DNA of 46,413 nucleotides, taken from positions 1-46,413 of the forward strand of contig JAKAXE010000011.1 in NCBI GenBank assembly GCA_021816695.1, given 5' to 3'. Every line of letters starts with the position of its first letter. Position 1 is the first letter of the stretch. The position numbers and the translations under genes were made by a program. The DNA is from a bacterium (GTDB lineage Bacteria > Chloroflexota > Dormibacteria > Aeolococcales > Bog-877). The notes below the pieces were generated by a model that made no database searches, was not told the origin of the DNA, and saw nothing but the letters and a program-made list of their open reading frames with translations. This document shows positions 7,939 to 17,492 of this stretch, piece after piece.

Positions 7939-8737
7939 AGGCGACCGCAGGTCCCGGCCGGTCTAGCGAGTTGACCGCGGCAAGGTTCCGCCGGGTGACA
8001 TCGGTGAGGCGCCGCTCCCCCTGGGGGGACAGCCGGTCGCAGATCCAGTCCCAGTGCAGAGAAACCCTGTCGCCCGGTTCCAGCTCACCGGCAAGCGCCA
8101 ATCCGCTCCGGCTCCAGCTGACCTGCTCGAGCCGCTCCTCCCCGATCAGCAGGCGACCTCCCTGGAAGGTGAGCCCACGGCTGCGCACCACTGCCCGCTC
8201 CCCCGCGATAGAGACCACCCGCCCAGGGCGGATCCGGCAGCGATCCATCACCTCCAGGGGAATCCCCTCCATCCCTCGGCGGAGGAGACCGAGCCATGGG
8301 TAGACGGCGAAAACATGGAACGAGTGGTGGGGGATCCCGCCGGCCAGCACCGCGGTGGCGATGGAGGTGAAGTCCTGCCGGGTCCGCCGTTCGAAGCGTT
8401 CATCCAGGGAGCTGAGGAGGATGGTCACCGGGATCCGCTCCAGGAGGGGGTTGCCCAGCCAGTACGCATTGACCACCCGGGCATCCAGAGGGTCGTTCAA
8501 CCCGGTGGCCGCGGCGATGAGCTGGAGGTAGGGCCAGGCGCCCTCGAACTGGGAGGCCAGGGCGCTCAGCTCCCGCAGGTCGCCGCCCTGGGTGGCGGCG
8601 CCCAGCAGCCTCTCCGGATCGCCGGGGCCACAGTAACCGAGGGCGTTGGGGGGGTAGGCGTAGCGGGCGAACAGGACCGCTCCCGGCGCGGGTCCTGCGG
8701 GCCGGCGCTCGCCGCGGATCGTGGGCGCTGACCTCAC
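7928..8737 (-). CDS. Hydrogenase-locus protein of unknown function (DUF6390-like)
   Basis: 269 residues; last gene of the hydrogenase operon. The N-terminal block has FARYAYPPNALGYCGPGDP (about residues 23-41) and the middle has FEGAWPYLQLIAAATGLNDP and ARVVNAYWLGNPLLERIP, which I recall from the DUF6390 family found in actinobacterial-type hydrogenase clusters. The second half includes GIPHHSFHVFAVYPWLGLLR, with conserved-looking histidines, and ends in a beta-rich segment reminiscent of a HypC-like small barrel (GRVVSIAGERAVVRSRGL). GTG at 8737 overlaps the EamA stop as GTGA, implying coupled translation. A role in cofactor assembly or maturation is inference from context only. Confidence 0.75.
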   Translation of the reverse strand: MRSAPTIRGERRPAGPAPGAVLFARYAYPPNALGYCGPGDPERLLGAATQGGDLRELSALASQFEGAWPYLQLIAAATGLNDPLDARVVNAYWLGNPLLERIPVTILLSSLDERFERRTRQDFTSIATAVLAGGIPHHSFHVFAVYPWLGLLRRGMEGIPLEVMDRCRIRPGRVVSIAGERAVVRSRGLTFQGGRLLIGEERLEQVSWSRSGLALAGELEPGDRVSLHWDWICDRLSPQGERRLTDVTRRNLAAVNSLDRPGPAVACGA

Positions 8738-9693
8738 GCGGCCGCCGGGCGGGGCCAGATGCGGGCCGCGAGAGCCACCCCCACACCCATCAGTGCCAGC
8801 CCGGCTCCCTCGGTGGCGAGCCCGCCCCCTCCGGAGAGCGCCGAGAGGAAGGTGGTCACCAGGACCGACCCCACCAGGACGGAGGTGACATCCACGGCTC
8901 GGGCCCGGACCAGCGCCCCCATCCAGCTGCCCACGTATGCGGCCAGGAGGAGGCCGGTGAGCAGGGCCCACGACCATTGCCCCGGGGCCAGGGTGAGGAG
9001 CCCTCCGAAGGACCCGGTGATCCCCAGGTAGGCCAGGAGAACCATCACCCCGACTCCCATGCGAATGACCGCGACCCGCCCGGGCGAGACGGTGCCCAAA
9101 AGCCGCTTGGCCACCACCGTCTCCACCGCCCAGAGGAGGGTCGCCCCCAGCACCAGGCCCGCCCCCCGGCCCATCCCGAGCTGACCGGTGCCTCCCGCCA
9201 GCACCACCTCGCCGGCCACCAGGAGACCGATGGCCAGCAGGTTCCAGCCCGAGACTCGCTCACGCAAGAACGGCCAAGCGAGCACGGCCACCCAGACCAC
9301 CAGGGTGTCATGCAGGAAGGAGGCGGGCTGGGCAGAGCTCTGGGCCAGGCCGGAGAAGAACATGATGAAGGCCACGCCGCCCCCGACGACGCCCACGTAG
9401 GCCAGCCCCAGACGCCGTCCCCAGCGAGATCGCGGAGCCTCCGCGGATGGAGGCGCACCGGGCACCGCGGGCGCTCGCCCGCTCGCGCGCCAGAGGGTCA
9501 CCGCCAGCAGCAGGATGGCCGCGGCCACCAGGTTCTTGGCGGTGGTGTACACCGCGGCGTTGGGCACCGCCCGGACTGCAAAGCTGTTCACGTAGACCGC
9601 AACCCCGCTGACCACCGCGGTCACGGCCGCCAGCGCCAGCCCCGGGATCTGCCGCCCACCCCCCCAGCCCGACCCGCGACTCGAAACCCTCAC
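8734..9693 (-). CDS. EamA/DMT-superfamily transporter in the hydrogenase operon
   Basis: 319 residues with about ten hydrophobic segments in two repeats, the EamA arrangement: residues 15-150 and about 170-310. Recognisable pieces are NAAVYTTAKNLVAAAILLL and SFLHDTLVVWVAVLAWPFLR. DMT transporters move small metabolites or amino acids across the cytoplasmic membrane. GTG at 9693 is preceded by GAGGAGGGC and lies 16 bases after the hypC stop, so it belongs to the operon. Its presence between hypC and the DUF6390-like gene is unusual; export or import of a hydrogenase-related compound, or metal handling, is possible but unsupported. Confidence 0.82.
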   Translation of the reverse strand: MRVSSRGSGWGGGRQIPGLALAAVTAVVSGVAVYVNSFAVRAVPNAAVYTTAKNLVAAAILLLAVTLWRASGRAPAVPGAPPSAEAPRSRWGRRLGLAYVGVVGGGVAFIMFFSGLAQSSAQPASFLHDTLVVWVAVLAWPFLRERVSGWNLLAIGLLVAGEVVLAGGTGQLGMGRGAGLVLGATLLWAVETVVAKRLLGTVSPGRVAVIRMGVGVMVLLAYLGITGSFGGLLTLAPGQWSWALLTGLLLAAYVGSWMGALVRARAVDVTSVLVGSVLVTTFLSALSGGGGLATEGAGLALMGVGVALAARIWPRPAAA

Positions 9694-9709
9694 CGAGCTC
9701 GCCCTCCTC

Positions 9710-9952
9710 TCACTCCGGGACGCTCCGCGGCAGACCCACCCGCCGCAACTCGTCAACTGCCGCCTCCGCCTCCCCGCTGTCGACCCGGTGCAGGACGAAG
9801 CCCGTGTGCACCACCACCCAGTCGCCGGGCCCCGGAAGCGGGCCCTCGAGGGCCAGGAGCGAGGCCCGGATCCGCCGCCCCGTGGCGTCCTCCAGATCCA
9901 GCTCACCCGGACCCGCCGGACCCAGCACCCGGTGGAGGCGGCTCAGGCACAT
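9710..9952 (-). CDS. hypC: HypC/HupF hydrogenase assembly chaperone
   Basis: 80 residues starting MCLSRLHRVL; the cysteine directly after the initiator Met is the invariant HypC residue that holds the Fe(CN)2CO precursor with HypD. The body is the small beta-barrel (DWVVVHTGFVLHRVD). HypC delivers the iron fragment to the large subunit before nickel insertion and proteolysis. The start overlaps the end of the maturation protease gene by 10 bases. Other hyp genes (A, B, D, E, F) are not in this window and must lie elsewhere if the enzyme is to be matured. Confidence 0.9.
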   Translation of the reverse strand: MCLSRLHRVLGPAGPGELDLEDATGRRIRASLLALEGPLPGPGDWVVVHTGFVLHRVDSGEAEAAVDELRRVGLPRSVPE

Positions 9953-10413
9953 GGAAGCAGCTCCCCCAGCAGCTCCCAGACCCGATCGGCCGCCGGGTTC
10001 ACGGCCCTCTCCACCTCCGGGCTGAGTCCGACACCCTGGCCGAACTCGCCGCCCTCGATGCCCAGCAGGAGGACCCTGTCCGGCGCCCTCCCCAGCTGCT
10101 GAGCCAGGAGCAGAGCCTCGGCCACTCCCAGGCCATGAGTGCTCCCACCTCGGGTCCAGGAGGGCGGACGGGCGCCGAGGTCGAGTGAGTGGACGGTACC
10201 CGGGGCCGCGCCGGTCCGGACCGCATCCACCACCAGGCAGAGTTGGCTGTCGGACCAGAGGTCCAGGAGATCCAGAGCTTCGGGGACCTCCAGGAACCGG
10301 AGGGACTCCGAACCCGGCATCAGGCGAAGCGCCGCCCGTCGCGCCACCTCCGGTCCCGCCCCGTCGTCCCGGCGGTCCCGGTTGCCCACCCCGGCGACCA
10401 GGATCCCGCTCAC
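9943..10413 (-). CDS. Hydrogenase maturation protease (HyaD/HycI family)
   Basis: 156 residues. The N-terminal GVGNRDRRDDGAG (residues 9-21) is the nickel-sensing motif of this peptidase family; Asp in DDG and the acidic residue in VVDAVRTG (about 62-69) are metal ligands, while the usual His near residue 90 would be in STHGLG. The enzyme removes the C-terminal peptide of the large subunit after nickel insertion. The GTG start shares a GTGA with the large-subunit stop, so it is translated with its substrate. Specificity for the adjacent large subunit is inferred from position. Confidence 0.92.
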   Translation of the reverse strand: MSGILVAGVGNRDRRDDGAGPEVARRAALRLMPGSESLRFLEVPEALDLLDLWSDSQLCLVVDAVRTGAAPGTVHSLDLGARPPSWTRGGSTHGLGVAEALLLAQQLGRAPDRVLLLGIEGGEFGQGVGLSPEVERAVNPAADRVWELLGELLPCA

Positions 10414-11720
10414 GCCTCGCGCTCCACGGAGACCTCAAGGAAGTGGGCAGCGCAGGAGATGCAGGGGTCGTAGTTGCGGACCGTCTGCTCACAGCGCCAG
10501 GTGAGCTCGGGGTCGGGCAGCTGCAAGCTGTCCTCCACCACCCGGCGGAGGTCCGCCTCGATGCTGAGCTGGTTCTGGGAGGTGGGCGGCACCAGCCGGG
10601 CCGCGCGGATGATCCCCTCCGCGTCGATCTCATAGCGATGGAGCAGCAACCCCCTCGGGGCCTCCGATCCCCCGGTCCCGGCTCCGGCCCGGGGCGGCAC
10701 CTCCACTGCCGGGGGCTCAGGAGGCTGGTAGGCCTCGATGAGCCGCAGCGCCTCCTGGCAGGCGTACAGCAGCTCCACCGCCCGCACCACGATGCTCTGG
10801 AAGGGGTTGCGGCAGACGGCGCCCAGACCGGCGGCGCTGGCCGCCCGGCGCACCTCGTCAGGCAGCCGCTGGCTGTTCAGCGCATAGCGGGCGAGCGGCC
10901 CGGTGAGGTAGGGGTCGCGGCCCTCAAGGCGGGCGTGCAACGCTGTGGAGCGCTCGACGTGGTCCTCGACCAGCAGCGGCTCGAACTCCTCCACGGAAAG
11001 GTCCCAGCCGTGCGAGGTTCCCACCCGGCCACCCTCGATCGGGTAGAGCCCGTCGCCGAGCAGGGAGACGAAGAGGTAGTCCTGCTCCAGGTTGGGGAAG
11101 TCGAACTTGGCCACCCAGCTGATGGTCGCGGCGGCATCCTCCACCGCCTGCTCCAAGTGGGGGCGGAGGGCCGCCAGCTCAGATCGCGTGGGGGCTCGGT
11201 GGAATCCCCCCAGCCGGACATTCACCGGGTGGATCGCCCTTCCGCCCACGGTCTCCATGAGCAGGTTGCCGGTGCGCTTGAGGCGGAGCCCGCGTTCCAC
11301 GGCGGCGCGGTCGATCTGCGCCAGCCCCACAGCGTCCTGGCACCCCAGGAAGTCGGGGGCGTGCAGCAGGTGGATGTGCAGGGCGTGGCTCTGAATCCAC
11401 TCCCCGCAGTACAGGAGCCGGCGCAGAGCGGCGATCTGCCCCTCGACCCGGACCCCGCACGCCTGCTCCATGGCGGCACAGGCGCTGGTCTGGTAGGCGA
11501 CCGGGCAGATCCCGCAGACCCGGGCGGTGATGTCCGGGGCCTCGTCATGGCGGCGCCCCCGCAGGAGCGCCTCGAAAAAGCGCGGCGGCTCGAAGATGTT
11601 GAGTGCCACCTCCGCCACCTGGCCCTCCCGGACCACCACCCGCAGAGCCCCCTCGCCCTCCACCCGGGCGAGGTCATGGACCTCCAGGAGCCGCTCGCTA
11701 TCGCTGGCGCTGTGGGTCAT
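10410..11720 (-). CDS. hydA: NiFe hydrogenase large (alpha) subunit, group 3b type
   Basis: 436 residues. Houses the NiFe active site: RVCGIC at 67-72 and DPCISC at 418-423 provide the four cysteine ligands, and RVEGEG at 19-24 is the conserved N-terminal loop. The position usually held by His after the first CxxC is Tyr (CPVAYQTSA), a form I recall from group 3b enzymes. After DPCISCAAH (His426) a 10-residue tail remains, the expected target of the maturation protease. Group 3b enzymes are cytoplasmic and couple H2 to NADP(H)/NAD(H) and sometimes reduce sulfur. ATG at 11720 overlaps the small-subunit gene by 23 bases. Operon context supports assignment to 3b rather than 3d. Confidence 0.93.
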   Translation of the reverse strand: MTHSASDSERLLEVHDLARVEGEGALRVVVREGQVAEVALNIFEPPRFFEALLRGRRHDEAPDITARVCGICPVAYQTSACAAMEQACGVRVEGQIAALRRLLYCGEWIQSHALHIHLLHAPDFLGCQDAVGLAQIDRAAVERGLRLKRTGNLLMETVGGRAIHPVNVRLGGFHRAPTRSELAALRPHLEQAVEDAAATISWVAKFDFPNLEQDYLFVSLLGDGLYPIEGGRVGTSHGWDLSVEEFEPLLVEDHVERSTALHARLEGRDPYLTGPLARYALNSQRLPDEVRRAASAAGLGAVCRNPFQSIVVRAVELLYACQEALRLIEAYQPPEPPAVEVPPRAGAGTGGSEAPRGLLLHRYEIDAEGIIRAARLVPPTSQNQLSIEADLRRVVEDSLQLPDPELTWRCEQTVRNYDPCISCAAHFLEVSVEREA

Positions 11721-12498
11721 GGCGGAGGCTCTCCTTGGTGAAGACGGGGGCCGCGGAGTTGAACGTCCGGAACCAGCGGGTGACGTCGGCAGGGGCCATC
11801 CCGCCGGCGAGCAGGCGGTCCCCCAGGGCGCTGGGGTTGGCGGCCTCGGCCGGCCCGTAGCAGCCGTAGCAACCCCTCCCCACAGCTGGGCAGATGGCGC
11901 CGCAGCCGGCCTGGGTGACCGGTCCGAGGCAGGGGGTGGCCCCGGCGACCAGCAGGCAGGTGGTGCCCCGCTGCTTGCACTCGGCGCAGACGCTGTGCCG
12001 GGGAACCGCCGGGCGGCGGCCGGCCAGCGCGGCGGTGATGACCTCCAGGAGCTGGTGCCGGTTGATCGGGCATCCCCGAAGTTCGAAGTCGACCCGGACG
12101 TGCTCGGCGATCGGGGTCGAGGTGGCCAGGGTCCTGATGAACTCCGGCCGGGGGTAGACCACCGCGGTGTACTCCTGGACGTCGGCGAAGTTGCGCAGCG
12201 CCTGGATCCCACCGGCGGTGGCGCAGGCCCCGATGGTGATGAGGGTGGTGGAGGTGGCCCGGATCCGCTGCAGCCGCTCGAGGTCGTGGGAGGTGGTGAT
12301 GGAACCCTCCACGAAGGCGATGTCGTAGGGTCCTTCGATGGTCGCCCGGGACATCTCCTGGAAGTTGGCGATGCGCACCGCTCCCGCCAGGGCGAGGAGC
12401 TCGTCCTCACAGTCCAGGAGGCTCAGCTGGCAGCCGTCACAGGAGGCGAACTTGAAGACCGCGATGGTGGGGTGAAAGCCGCTGGGGCTGCTGCTCAT
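11698..12498 (-). CDS. hydD: NiFe hydrogenase small (delta) subunit
   Basis: 266 residues. The N-terminal FASCDGCQ (Cys20, Cys23), GACATAGG and [10 protein letters not shown] supply the proximal 4Fe-4S cluster ligands. The C-terminal third has [11 protein letters not shown], then [17 protein letters not shown], providing further cysteines for the medial and distal clusters. There is no Tat signal, consistent with a cytoplasmic enzyme. It relays electrons from the NiFe site to the beta and gamma subunits. ATG at 12498 overlaps the gamma-subunit stop as ATGA. Confidence 0.93.
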   Translation of the reverse strand: MSSSPSGFHPTIAVFKFASCDGCQLSLLDCEDELLALAGAVRIANFQEMSRATIEGPYDIAFVEGSITTSHDLERLQRIRATSTTLITIGACATAGGIQALRNFADVQEYTAVVYPRPEFIRTLATSTPIAEHVRVDFELRGCPINRHQLLEVITAALAGRRPAVPRHSVCAECKQRGTTCLLVAGATPCLGPVTQAGCGAICPAVGRGCYGCYGPAEAANPSALGDRLLAGGMAPADVTRWFRTFNSAAPVFTKESLRHDPQRQR

Positions 12499-13358
12499 CG
12501 CTGCCGGGAGGCCAGGATTGCCTCAGCCTCCAGGTCGTAGGTGAACACCGGACCGTCCCGGCAGATCAGCCAGGGGCCGAGCTGGCAGTGCCCGCACAGC
12601 CCGACTCCGCACTGCATGTTCCGTTCCAGGGAGATCCGGATGTGGTCCCGGGGCATACCCAGGTCAAAGAGGGTCCGGGCGGTGTAGCGGATCATCACCT
12701 CCGGTCCGCAGACCAGCGCCGCCGCAGTGGCGAAGTCGACGGGTGCCCGAGCCAGCTGGTCCGTCACGACGCCGACCGGACCGCTCCAGCCTGGCCGCGC
12801 GGTGTCCACGGTCACCTGAAGGTGGGCCCCGGCCCGCTGCCAGGCCAGCATCTCCTCCTCGAACAGGAGCTGGGAGGGGTTGCGCGCCCCCACCACCACC
12901 GACAGCAGGTGGCTCTTCCCGGTCGGACGGCGCCGCTCCAGCAGAGCCCTGATCGCCCCCCGCAAGGGGGCGAGGCCGATACCTCCGGCGACCACTATGG
13001 CGTCGGACTGGCCGAGATCCGCGACCCCCCAGTCGGTACCGAAAGGACCGCGCACTCCGACGGCACCTCCGGGAGGCGTCTGACAGAGGGCCGAGCTCAC
13101 CGCTCCCACAGCCCGGATGGTGTGCTCCAGCGGCTCATCCGCAGCCGGGTCGTTGCTGATCGAGATGGCGACCTCACCCACCCCGAACGCGGTGAGCATG
13201 TTGAACTGGCCCGGCTTGGTCATCGCGATCGGCCCGTCCAGAGGGAGGAGGCTCAACGTCACCGTGTCCTCCGTCTCCCGCCTCTTGCCCACCACCCGGT
13301 AGCGCAGGGGGGTGAGCGGGTGGCGGACCTCCGGCACCGCCTCAGCCGCCAGCGCCAT
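12495..13358 (-). CDS. hydG: Hydrogenase gamma subunit, FAD/NAD(P)-binding with 2Fe-2S
   Basis: 287 residues of the ferredoxin-NADP reductase type, as in PyrK and sulfhydrogenase gamma. The FAD domain carries [10 protein letters not shown] (about 64-73); the nucleotide-binding domain has [16 protein letters not shown] (near 121-136). The C-terminal Cys250, 255, 258 and 266 bind a 2Fe-2S cluster. It exchanges electrons between the FeS chain and pyridine nucleotide. ATG at 13358 overlaps the preceding cNMP-domain gene by 17 bases. Whether NAD or NADP is preferred cannot be read from the sequence. Confidence 0.92.
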   Translation of the reverse strand: MALAAEAVPEVRHPLTPLRYRVVGKRRETEDTVTLSLLPLDGPIAMTKPGQFNMLTAFGVGEVAISISNDPAADEPLEHTIRAVGAVSSALCQTPPGGAVGVRGPFGTDWGVADLGQSDAIVVAGGIGLAPLRGAIRALLERRRPTGKSHLLSVVVGARNPSQLLFEEEMLAWQRAGAHLQVTVDTARPGWSGPVGVVTDQLARAPVDFATAAALVCGPEVMIRYTARTLFDLGMPRDHIRISLERNMQCGVGLCGHCQLGPWLICRDGPVFTYDLEAEAILASRQR

Positions 13359-13812
13359 CGCCGTAGAGGTCCAAGAGGCGCAGCCGGGTGGCCAGGAGCC
13401 GCTGCAGCATGATGGCGGCGAAGCGCCGCATGAGCACGTAACCGAGCTCGTGGTCGGCGTCCGCCTTGCCCCGGAGGCAGTTGCCGTCGATGGCCACCGC
13501 GCCCAGGGTCGCGGTCACCCGGCCCGTCAGGGTCCAGCGGTAGGGGGGGAAGAGCCAGGACCATCCCACGACACTTCCGTCCCCGACCGTCTCGATCACC
13601 AGCGACTCCCGGCCGGGGGCATGGACCTCCAGCGAGATCTGGCCGCGCCGTACCAGGTAGAGCGTGGTGGCGGGGTCGCCCTCCCGGAAGAGAACCTCTC
13701 CGACCTCGGCGACGACGTTGTGGGAGCACCCGGCCACCTGCTCCACGTCCTCCGGGGAGAGGCCCTCCAGAACCGGATGGCGCCCGATCAACTCCGCGAT
13801 TGACTCTGCCAT
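13342..13812 (-). CDS. Cyclic nucleotide-binding (Crp-like sensor) domain protein in hydrogenase operon
   Basis: 156 residues forming a single cNMP-binding barrel: PVLEGLSPEDVEQVAGC, GEVLFREGDPATTLYLVRRG and GSVVGWSWLFPPYRW. No helix-turn-helix follows the barrel, unlike Crp/Fnr regulators; the C-terminal part is one helix region (LGYVLMRRFAAIMLQRLLAT). It may therefore act as a sensor or regulatory subunit rather than a transcription factor. ATG at 13812 was chosen because it follows GAGGGGATGAG and begins one base after the beta-subunit stop. Ligand and partner unknown. Confidence 0.85.
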   Translation of the reverse strand: MAESIAELIGRHPVLEGLSPEDVEQVAGCSHNVVAEVGEVLFREGDPATTLYLVRRGQISLEVHAPGRESLVIETVGDGSVVGWSWLFPPYRWTLTGRVTATLGAVAIDGNCLRGKADADHELGYVLMRRFAAIMLQRLLATRLRLLDLYGDGAGG

Positions 13813-13813
13813 C

Positions 13814-14998
13814 TCATCCCCCTCCTGGTCTCGGCGCCAGCGCCCGCATCCCGTCACTGGCGCGGATGGCCGAGACCTCCTCTCGCAGGTCGATTCCCAC
13901 CGGGCACCAGGCGATGCACCGGCCGCAGCCCACGCATCCGGAGGTCCCGAACTGGGCGTGCCAGGTTCCCAGCTTGTGGGTCGCCCACTGGCGGTAGCGG
14001 GACCGGGTGGTGGGGCGCACCGCCCCCCCGTGGATGTATGAGTGCCCCACTTCGAAGCATGAGGCCCAGCGCCGCCGGCGCTCCACCGTGCCGGCGAGGT
14101 CGGTGATGTCCTCCACCGAGACGCAGAAGCAGGTGGGACACACCTGGGTGCAGTTGCCGCAGGAGAGGCAGCGTGAGGCCACCTGGTCCCAGCGGGGATT
14201 CTCCAGGTTGCGCTCCAGCAGCTCGGGCAGGCCTTCGGTCACGACCCCGTGTCCCATCCGGGTCCGAGCCCGCGCCAGCACCTCCTGGCGGGCCGCCTCG
14301 TCACGGAGCGTGGCGGGCTGGCTCTCCACTTCATCGAGGACCGCTGCCCCGCGGTCCGAGCCCACCCGGACCAGGTACCTCGGGTCGTCCTCCTCCACGA
14401 TCTCCGTCATGGCGAGGTCGAAGCCCGACTCCGCGCCCGGCCCCGTGCCCATGGAGGTGCAGAAGCAGGTGCTGGCCGGGGAGCCGCATTCCACGGTGCA
14501 TATGAAGAGGCCCTCCCGGCGGGACGCATACCGGGGGTCGGTGACGCGGCCCCCGCCCAGCACCCGGTCCAGGATCCCCAGCGCCGCCACCTCACAGGGC
14601 CTCACTCCCACCAGCGCCAGCGGGGCCAGGCCGGCTGCCGGTTCCTCGTGCGGGACGAGGTCCTGGGCGCCGGCGCGCCAGACCACCTCACGGGGAGGCA
14701 GAAGCTGGCGTTTCACCGAGTCCGCGCCCACCGCCCAGCCGAAGATCTCAAGGTCGGCACCCGGGGTCAGGCGATAACTTCCCGGAGACTGGGAGTCGTG
14801 CCAACCCTGGGGGAGGTCGGCGACTCCGCTTATCTCGGCGAGCGAGATGGCCCGGTCCCGGACCGTCGGGCCCACGGTCCGGTAGCCGCGGCTCTGCAGC
14901 GACCTTATTACGGCGTCCAAGCCAGCTCGGTCCACGACCCGAGCCGGCTTGGACCCGGCTCCTCCATCGCCCCCCGGCTGCGGGAATAGATCGGGCAC
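13814..14998 (-). CDS. hydB: Hydrogenase beta subunit, two 4Fe-4S clusters (sulfhydrogenase subunit B type)
   Basis: 394 residues. Two ferredoxin-like motifs are present: CLSCGNCTQVCPTCFC (277-292) and CVGCGRCIAWCP (355-366). An upstream CTVECGSPASTCFC (167-180) adds cysteines, as in the beta subunits of group 3b sulfhydrogenases. The protein passes electrons between the small and gamma subunits. First gene of the operon; the GTG start has a strong AGGAGGGGGC directly upstream. The operon promoter must lie in the 118 bases before msrA ends; TAGACT there could be a -10 box, but I see no convincing -35. Confidence 0.9.
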   Translation of the reverse strand: MPDLFPQPGGDGGAGSKPARVVDRAGLDAVIRSLQSRGYRTVGPTVRDRAISLAEISGVADLPQGWHDSQSPGSYRLTPGADLEIFGWAVGADSVKRQLLPPREVVWRAGAQDLVPHEEPAAGLAPLALVGVRPCEVAALGILDRVLGGGRVTDPRYASRREGLFICTVECGSPASTCFCTSMGTGPGAESGFDLAMTEIVEEDDPRYLVRVGSDRGAAVLDEVESQPATLRDEAARQEVLARARTRMGHGVVTEGLPELLERNLENPRWDQVASRCLSCGNCTQVCPTCFCVSVEDITDLAGTVERRRRWASCFEVGHSYIHGGAVRPTTRSRYRQWATHKLGTWHAQFGTSGCVGCGRCIAWCPVGIDLREEVSAIRASDGMRALAPRPGGG

Positions 14999-15116
14999 GC
15001 CCCCTCCTGGGCCGAGACCGGCTCAGATCGGATGCGAGCCAGTCCCCGCACGCCTGAGTCTAGCGGTCGAGCCCCGGCGGTGCCCCTCGGATCCGATCCT
15101 CCAGGTCACCCCGGAC

Positions 15117-15773
<657 letters not shown>

Positions 15774-15822
15774 GTGGGGGCCTCCTGAGATGGCGATCTC
15801 ACCGTACCACGTCCTGAGGCGG

Positions 15823-16569
15823 TCACTCCCAGCGGAAGAGGAGGGAGGCGGCCCCGGCCAGGACCACGGTCCATACCGCCAGCAGGAGCACCGTGGAGCC
15901 GGATATGGCGGTGGAGCCGAGCGCCGCCCGGAGGGTGGAGCTGAGGAGCGCCGGGGGCAGCGCGCCGGCCACCGGCTGGAGCCAGCTGGGCAGGTGGTCG
16001 ACGGGGAGCACCACCCCACCCACCACCAGGAAGAGGAGGTAGAGGCCGTTGGCACCACCCAGGGTCAGCTCGGCGCGGAGCGCTCCGGCCAGCGTGAGGC
16101 CCAGACCGGCGAAGCAGACCGAGCCCAGGAGCATCAGCGGGATGGCCCCCAGCACCGCACCGCTCCAGCCGAAGAACAGCCTGCCGATCACCAGCAGCAG
16201 CGCCACCTGCCCGACCTCCACCAGCAGGACCGCTCCGGCCTTGGCCAGCACCAGGACGAAGGTGGGGAGCGGTGATCCCCCCAGCCGCTTCAGGACCCGG
16301 TAGTAGCGCTGGTAGGCGGTGGAGATTCCCAGGGTCACCATGCCGGTGGACATGAGGGCCACCGTGATCACCCCGGGGATGAGAAAGTCAGCCGGCCGAC
16401 CGGCGCCGGCGGGGAAGATCCGGGCCCCGGCGAAGAGGGCCAGCAGCAGCACCGGCAGGACGAGGATCACGAGGAGGTTCTCCGGCTGGCGCAGCAGGAG
16501 GAGCAGCTCCACCCGGAGCTGGGCCCGGAGCGACCGGGGCCAGGGCGCGACCAGCTGGGGGCTGCTCAA
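15823..16569 (-). CDS. ABC-2 type exporter permease
   Basis: 248 residues with six hydrophobic segments in the ABC-2 layout: an N-terminal cytoplasmic helix, the first pair around residues 30-70 ([18 protein letters not shown]), the [10 protein letters not shown] segment, and the conserved [20 protein letters not shown] region. Works with the adjacent ATPase to export a drug, lipid or glycoconjugate. The start is TTG at 16569, overlapping the ATPase stop as TTGA. Substrate unknown. Confidence 0.87.
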   Translation of the reverse strand: MSSPQLVAPWPRSLRAQLRVELLLLLRQPENLLVILVLPVLLLALFAGARIFPAGAGRPADFLIPGVITVALMSTGMVTLGISTAYQRYYRVLKRLGGSPLPTFVLVLAKAGAVLLVEVGQVALLLVIGRLFFGWSGAVLGAIPLMLLGSVCFAGLGLTLAGALRAELTLGGANGLYLLFLVVGGVVLPVDHLPSWLQPVAGALPPALLSSTLRAALGSTAISGSTVLLLAVWTVVLAGAASLLFRWE

Positions 16570-17492
16570 TCGGTGCCTCCGGTGAGCTCCAGGAACACCT
16601 CCTCCAGTGAGCCGCCACCGACCTGGAGGCGCAGCACCTGCGGTCCCTCGTCCCGCAGCAGCGAGGCGACCTCCACCAGCGCCTGGGGCGGGCTGGCGGT
16701 CCTCAGCAGGTAATGCCCGGGAGCCACCTCGCGCGAGCGCTCCACCGAGGCCAGGGCGGAGAGCCGCGCCTGCCCCTCGACGGTGAGGGCCTCGATCGTC
16801 TCCAGCTCGACCACCCCGCCCCCGCCGGCCCCGATCAGCGCCGAGGGAGTGTCCAGTGCCACCAGCCGGCCCTGGTTGATGATGGCCACCCGGTCGGCCA
16901 GCCGCTCCGCCTCCTCCATGGAGTGGGTGGTGAGCAGAACGGTCACCCCTCGGCGGCGCTGCTCCCGGACCGCCTCCCAGGTGAGCAGGCGCGCCCTGGG
17001 GTCCATCCCCGCCGTGGGCTCGTCCAAGAAGAGCAGCCGGGGCCGTCCCACCAGCGCCAGCGCCAGCGAGAGCCGCTGCCGCTCACCGCCGGAGAGGGTG
17101 CGGTAGCGGGAGCGCACCCGGTCGCTGAGCTCCACCAGCTCCAGCAGCTCACCGGGGGGCACCGGGTTCGCGAAGTAGGCGGCGAACAGCCGCACCGCCT
17201 CGCCCACAGAGAGGCTGGGGTAGACACCGCCCTCCTGGAGCATGATCCCCAGCTGGGGGATGCAGCGGCGGCGGTCGCGGACCGGGTCGAGCCCCAGCAC
17301 CCGCACCGTGCCCCGGTCGGGGCGGCGGTAGCCCTCCATGATCTCCACGCTGGTGGTCTTGCCCGCCCCGTTGGGGCCGAGGACGGCCAGCAGCTCGCCC
17401 TCTCCGACCTCGAGGTCGAGGTCCATCACCCCCCGGTTGGGTCCGTAGGACTTGGTGACCCCCCGCAGCGACACGACCGGATTGGGGCTCAC
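16566..17492 (-). CDS. ABC-2 type exporter ATP-binding protein
   Basis: 308 residues. Walker A GPNGAGKTT (about 39-47), Q-loop near LGIMLQEGGVY, signature LSGGERQRLSLA (about 133-144), Walker B LLFLDEPTAGMDP and the switch LLTTHSMEEAERLADR. A C-terminal accessory domain (about 220-308) is typical of DrrA/CcmA-like exporters. The GTG start shares a GTGA with the stop of the response regulator gene, placing the exporter in the phosphate-signalling operon. Confidence 0.92.
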   Translation of the reverse strand: MSPNPVVSLRGVTKSYGPNRGVMDLDLEVGEGELLAVLGPNGAGKTTSVEIMEGYRRPDRGTVRVLGLDPVRDRRRCIPQLGIMLQEGGVYPSLSVGEAVRLFAAYFANPVPPGELLELVELSDRVRSRYRTLSGGERQRLSLALALVGRPRLLFLDEPTAGMDPRARLLTWEAVREQRRRGVTVLLTTHSMEEAERLADRVAIINQGRLVALDTPSALIGAGGGGVVELETIEALTVEGQARLSALASVERSREVAPGHYLLRTASPPQALVEVASLLRDEGPQVLRLQVGGGSLEEVFLELTGGTD

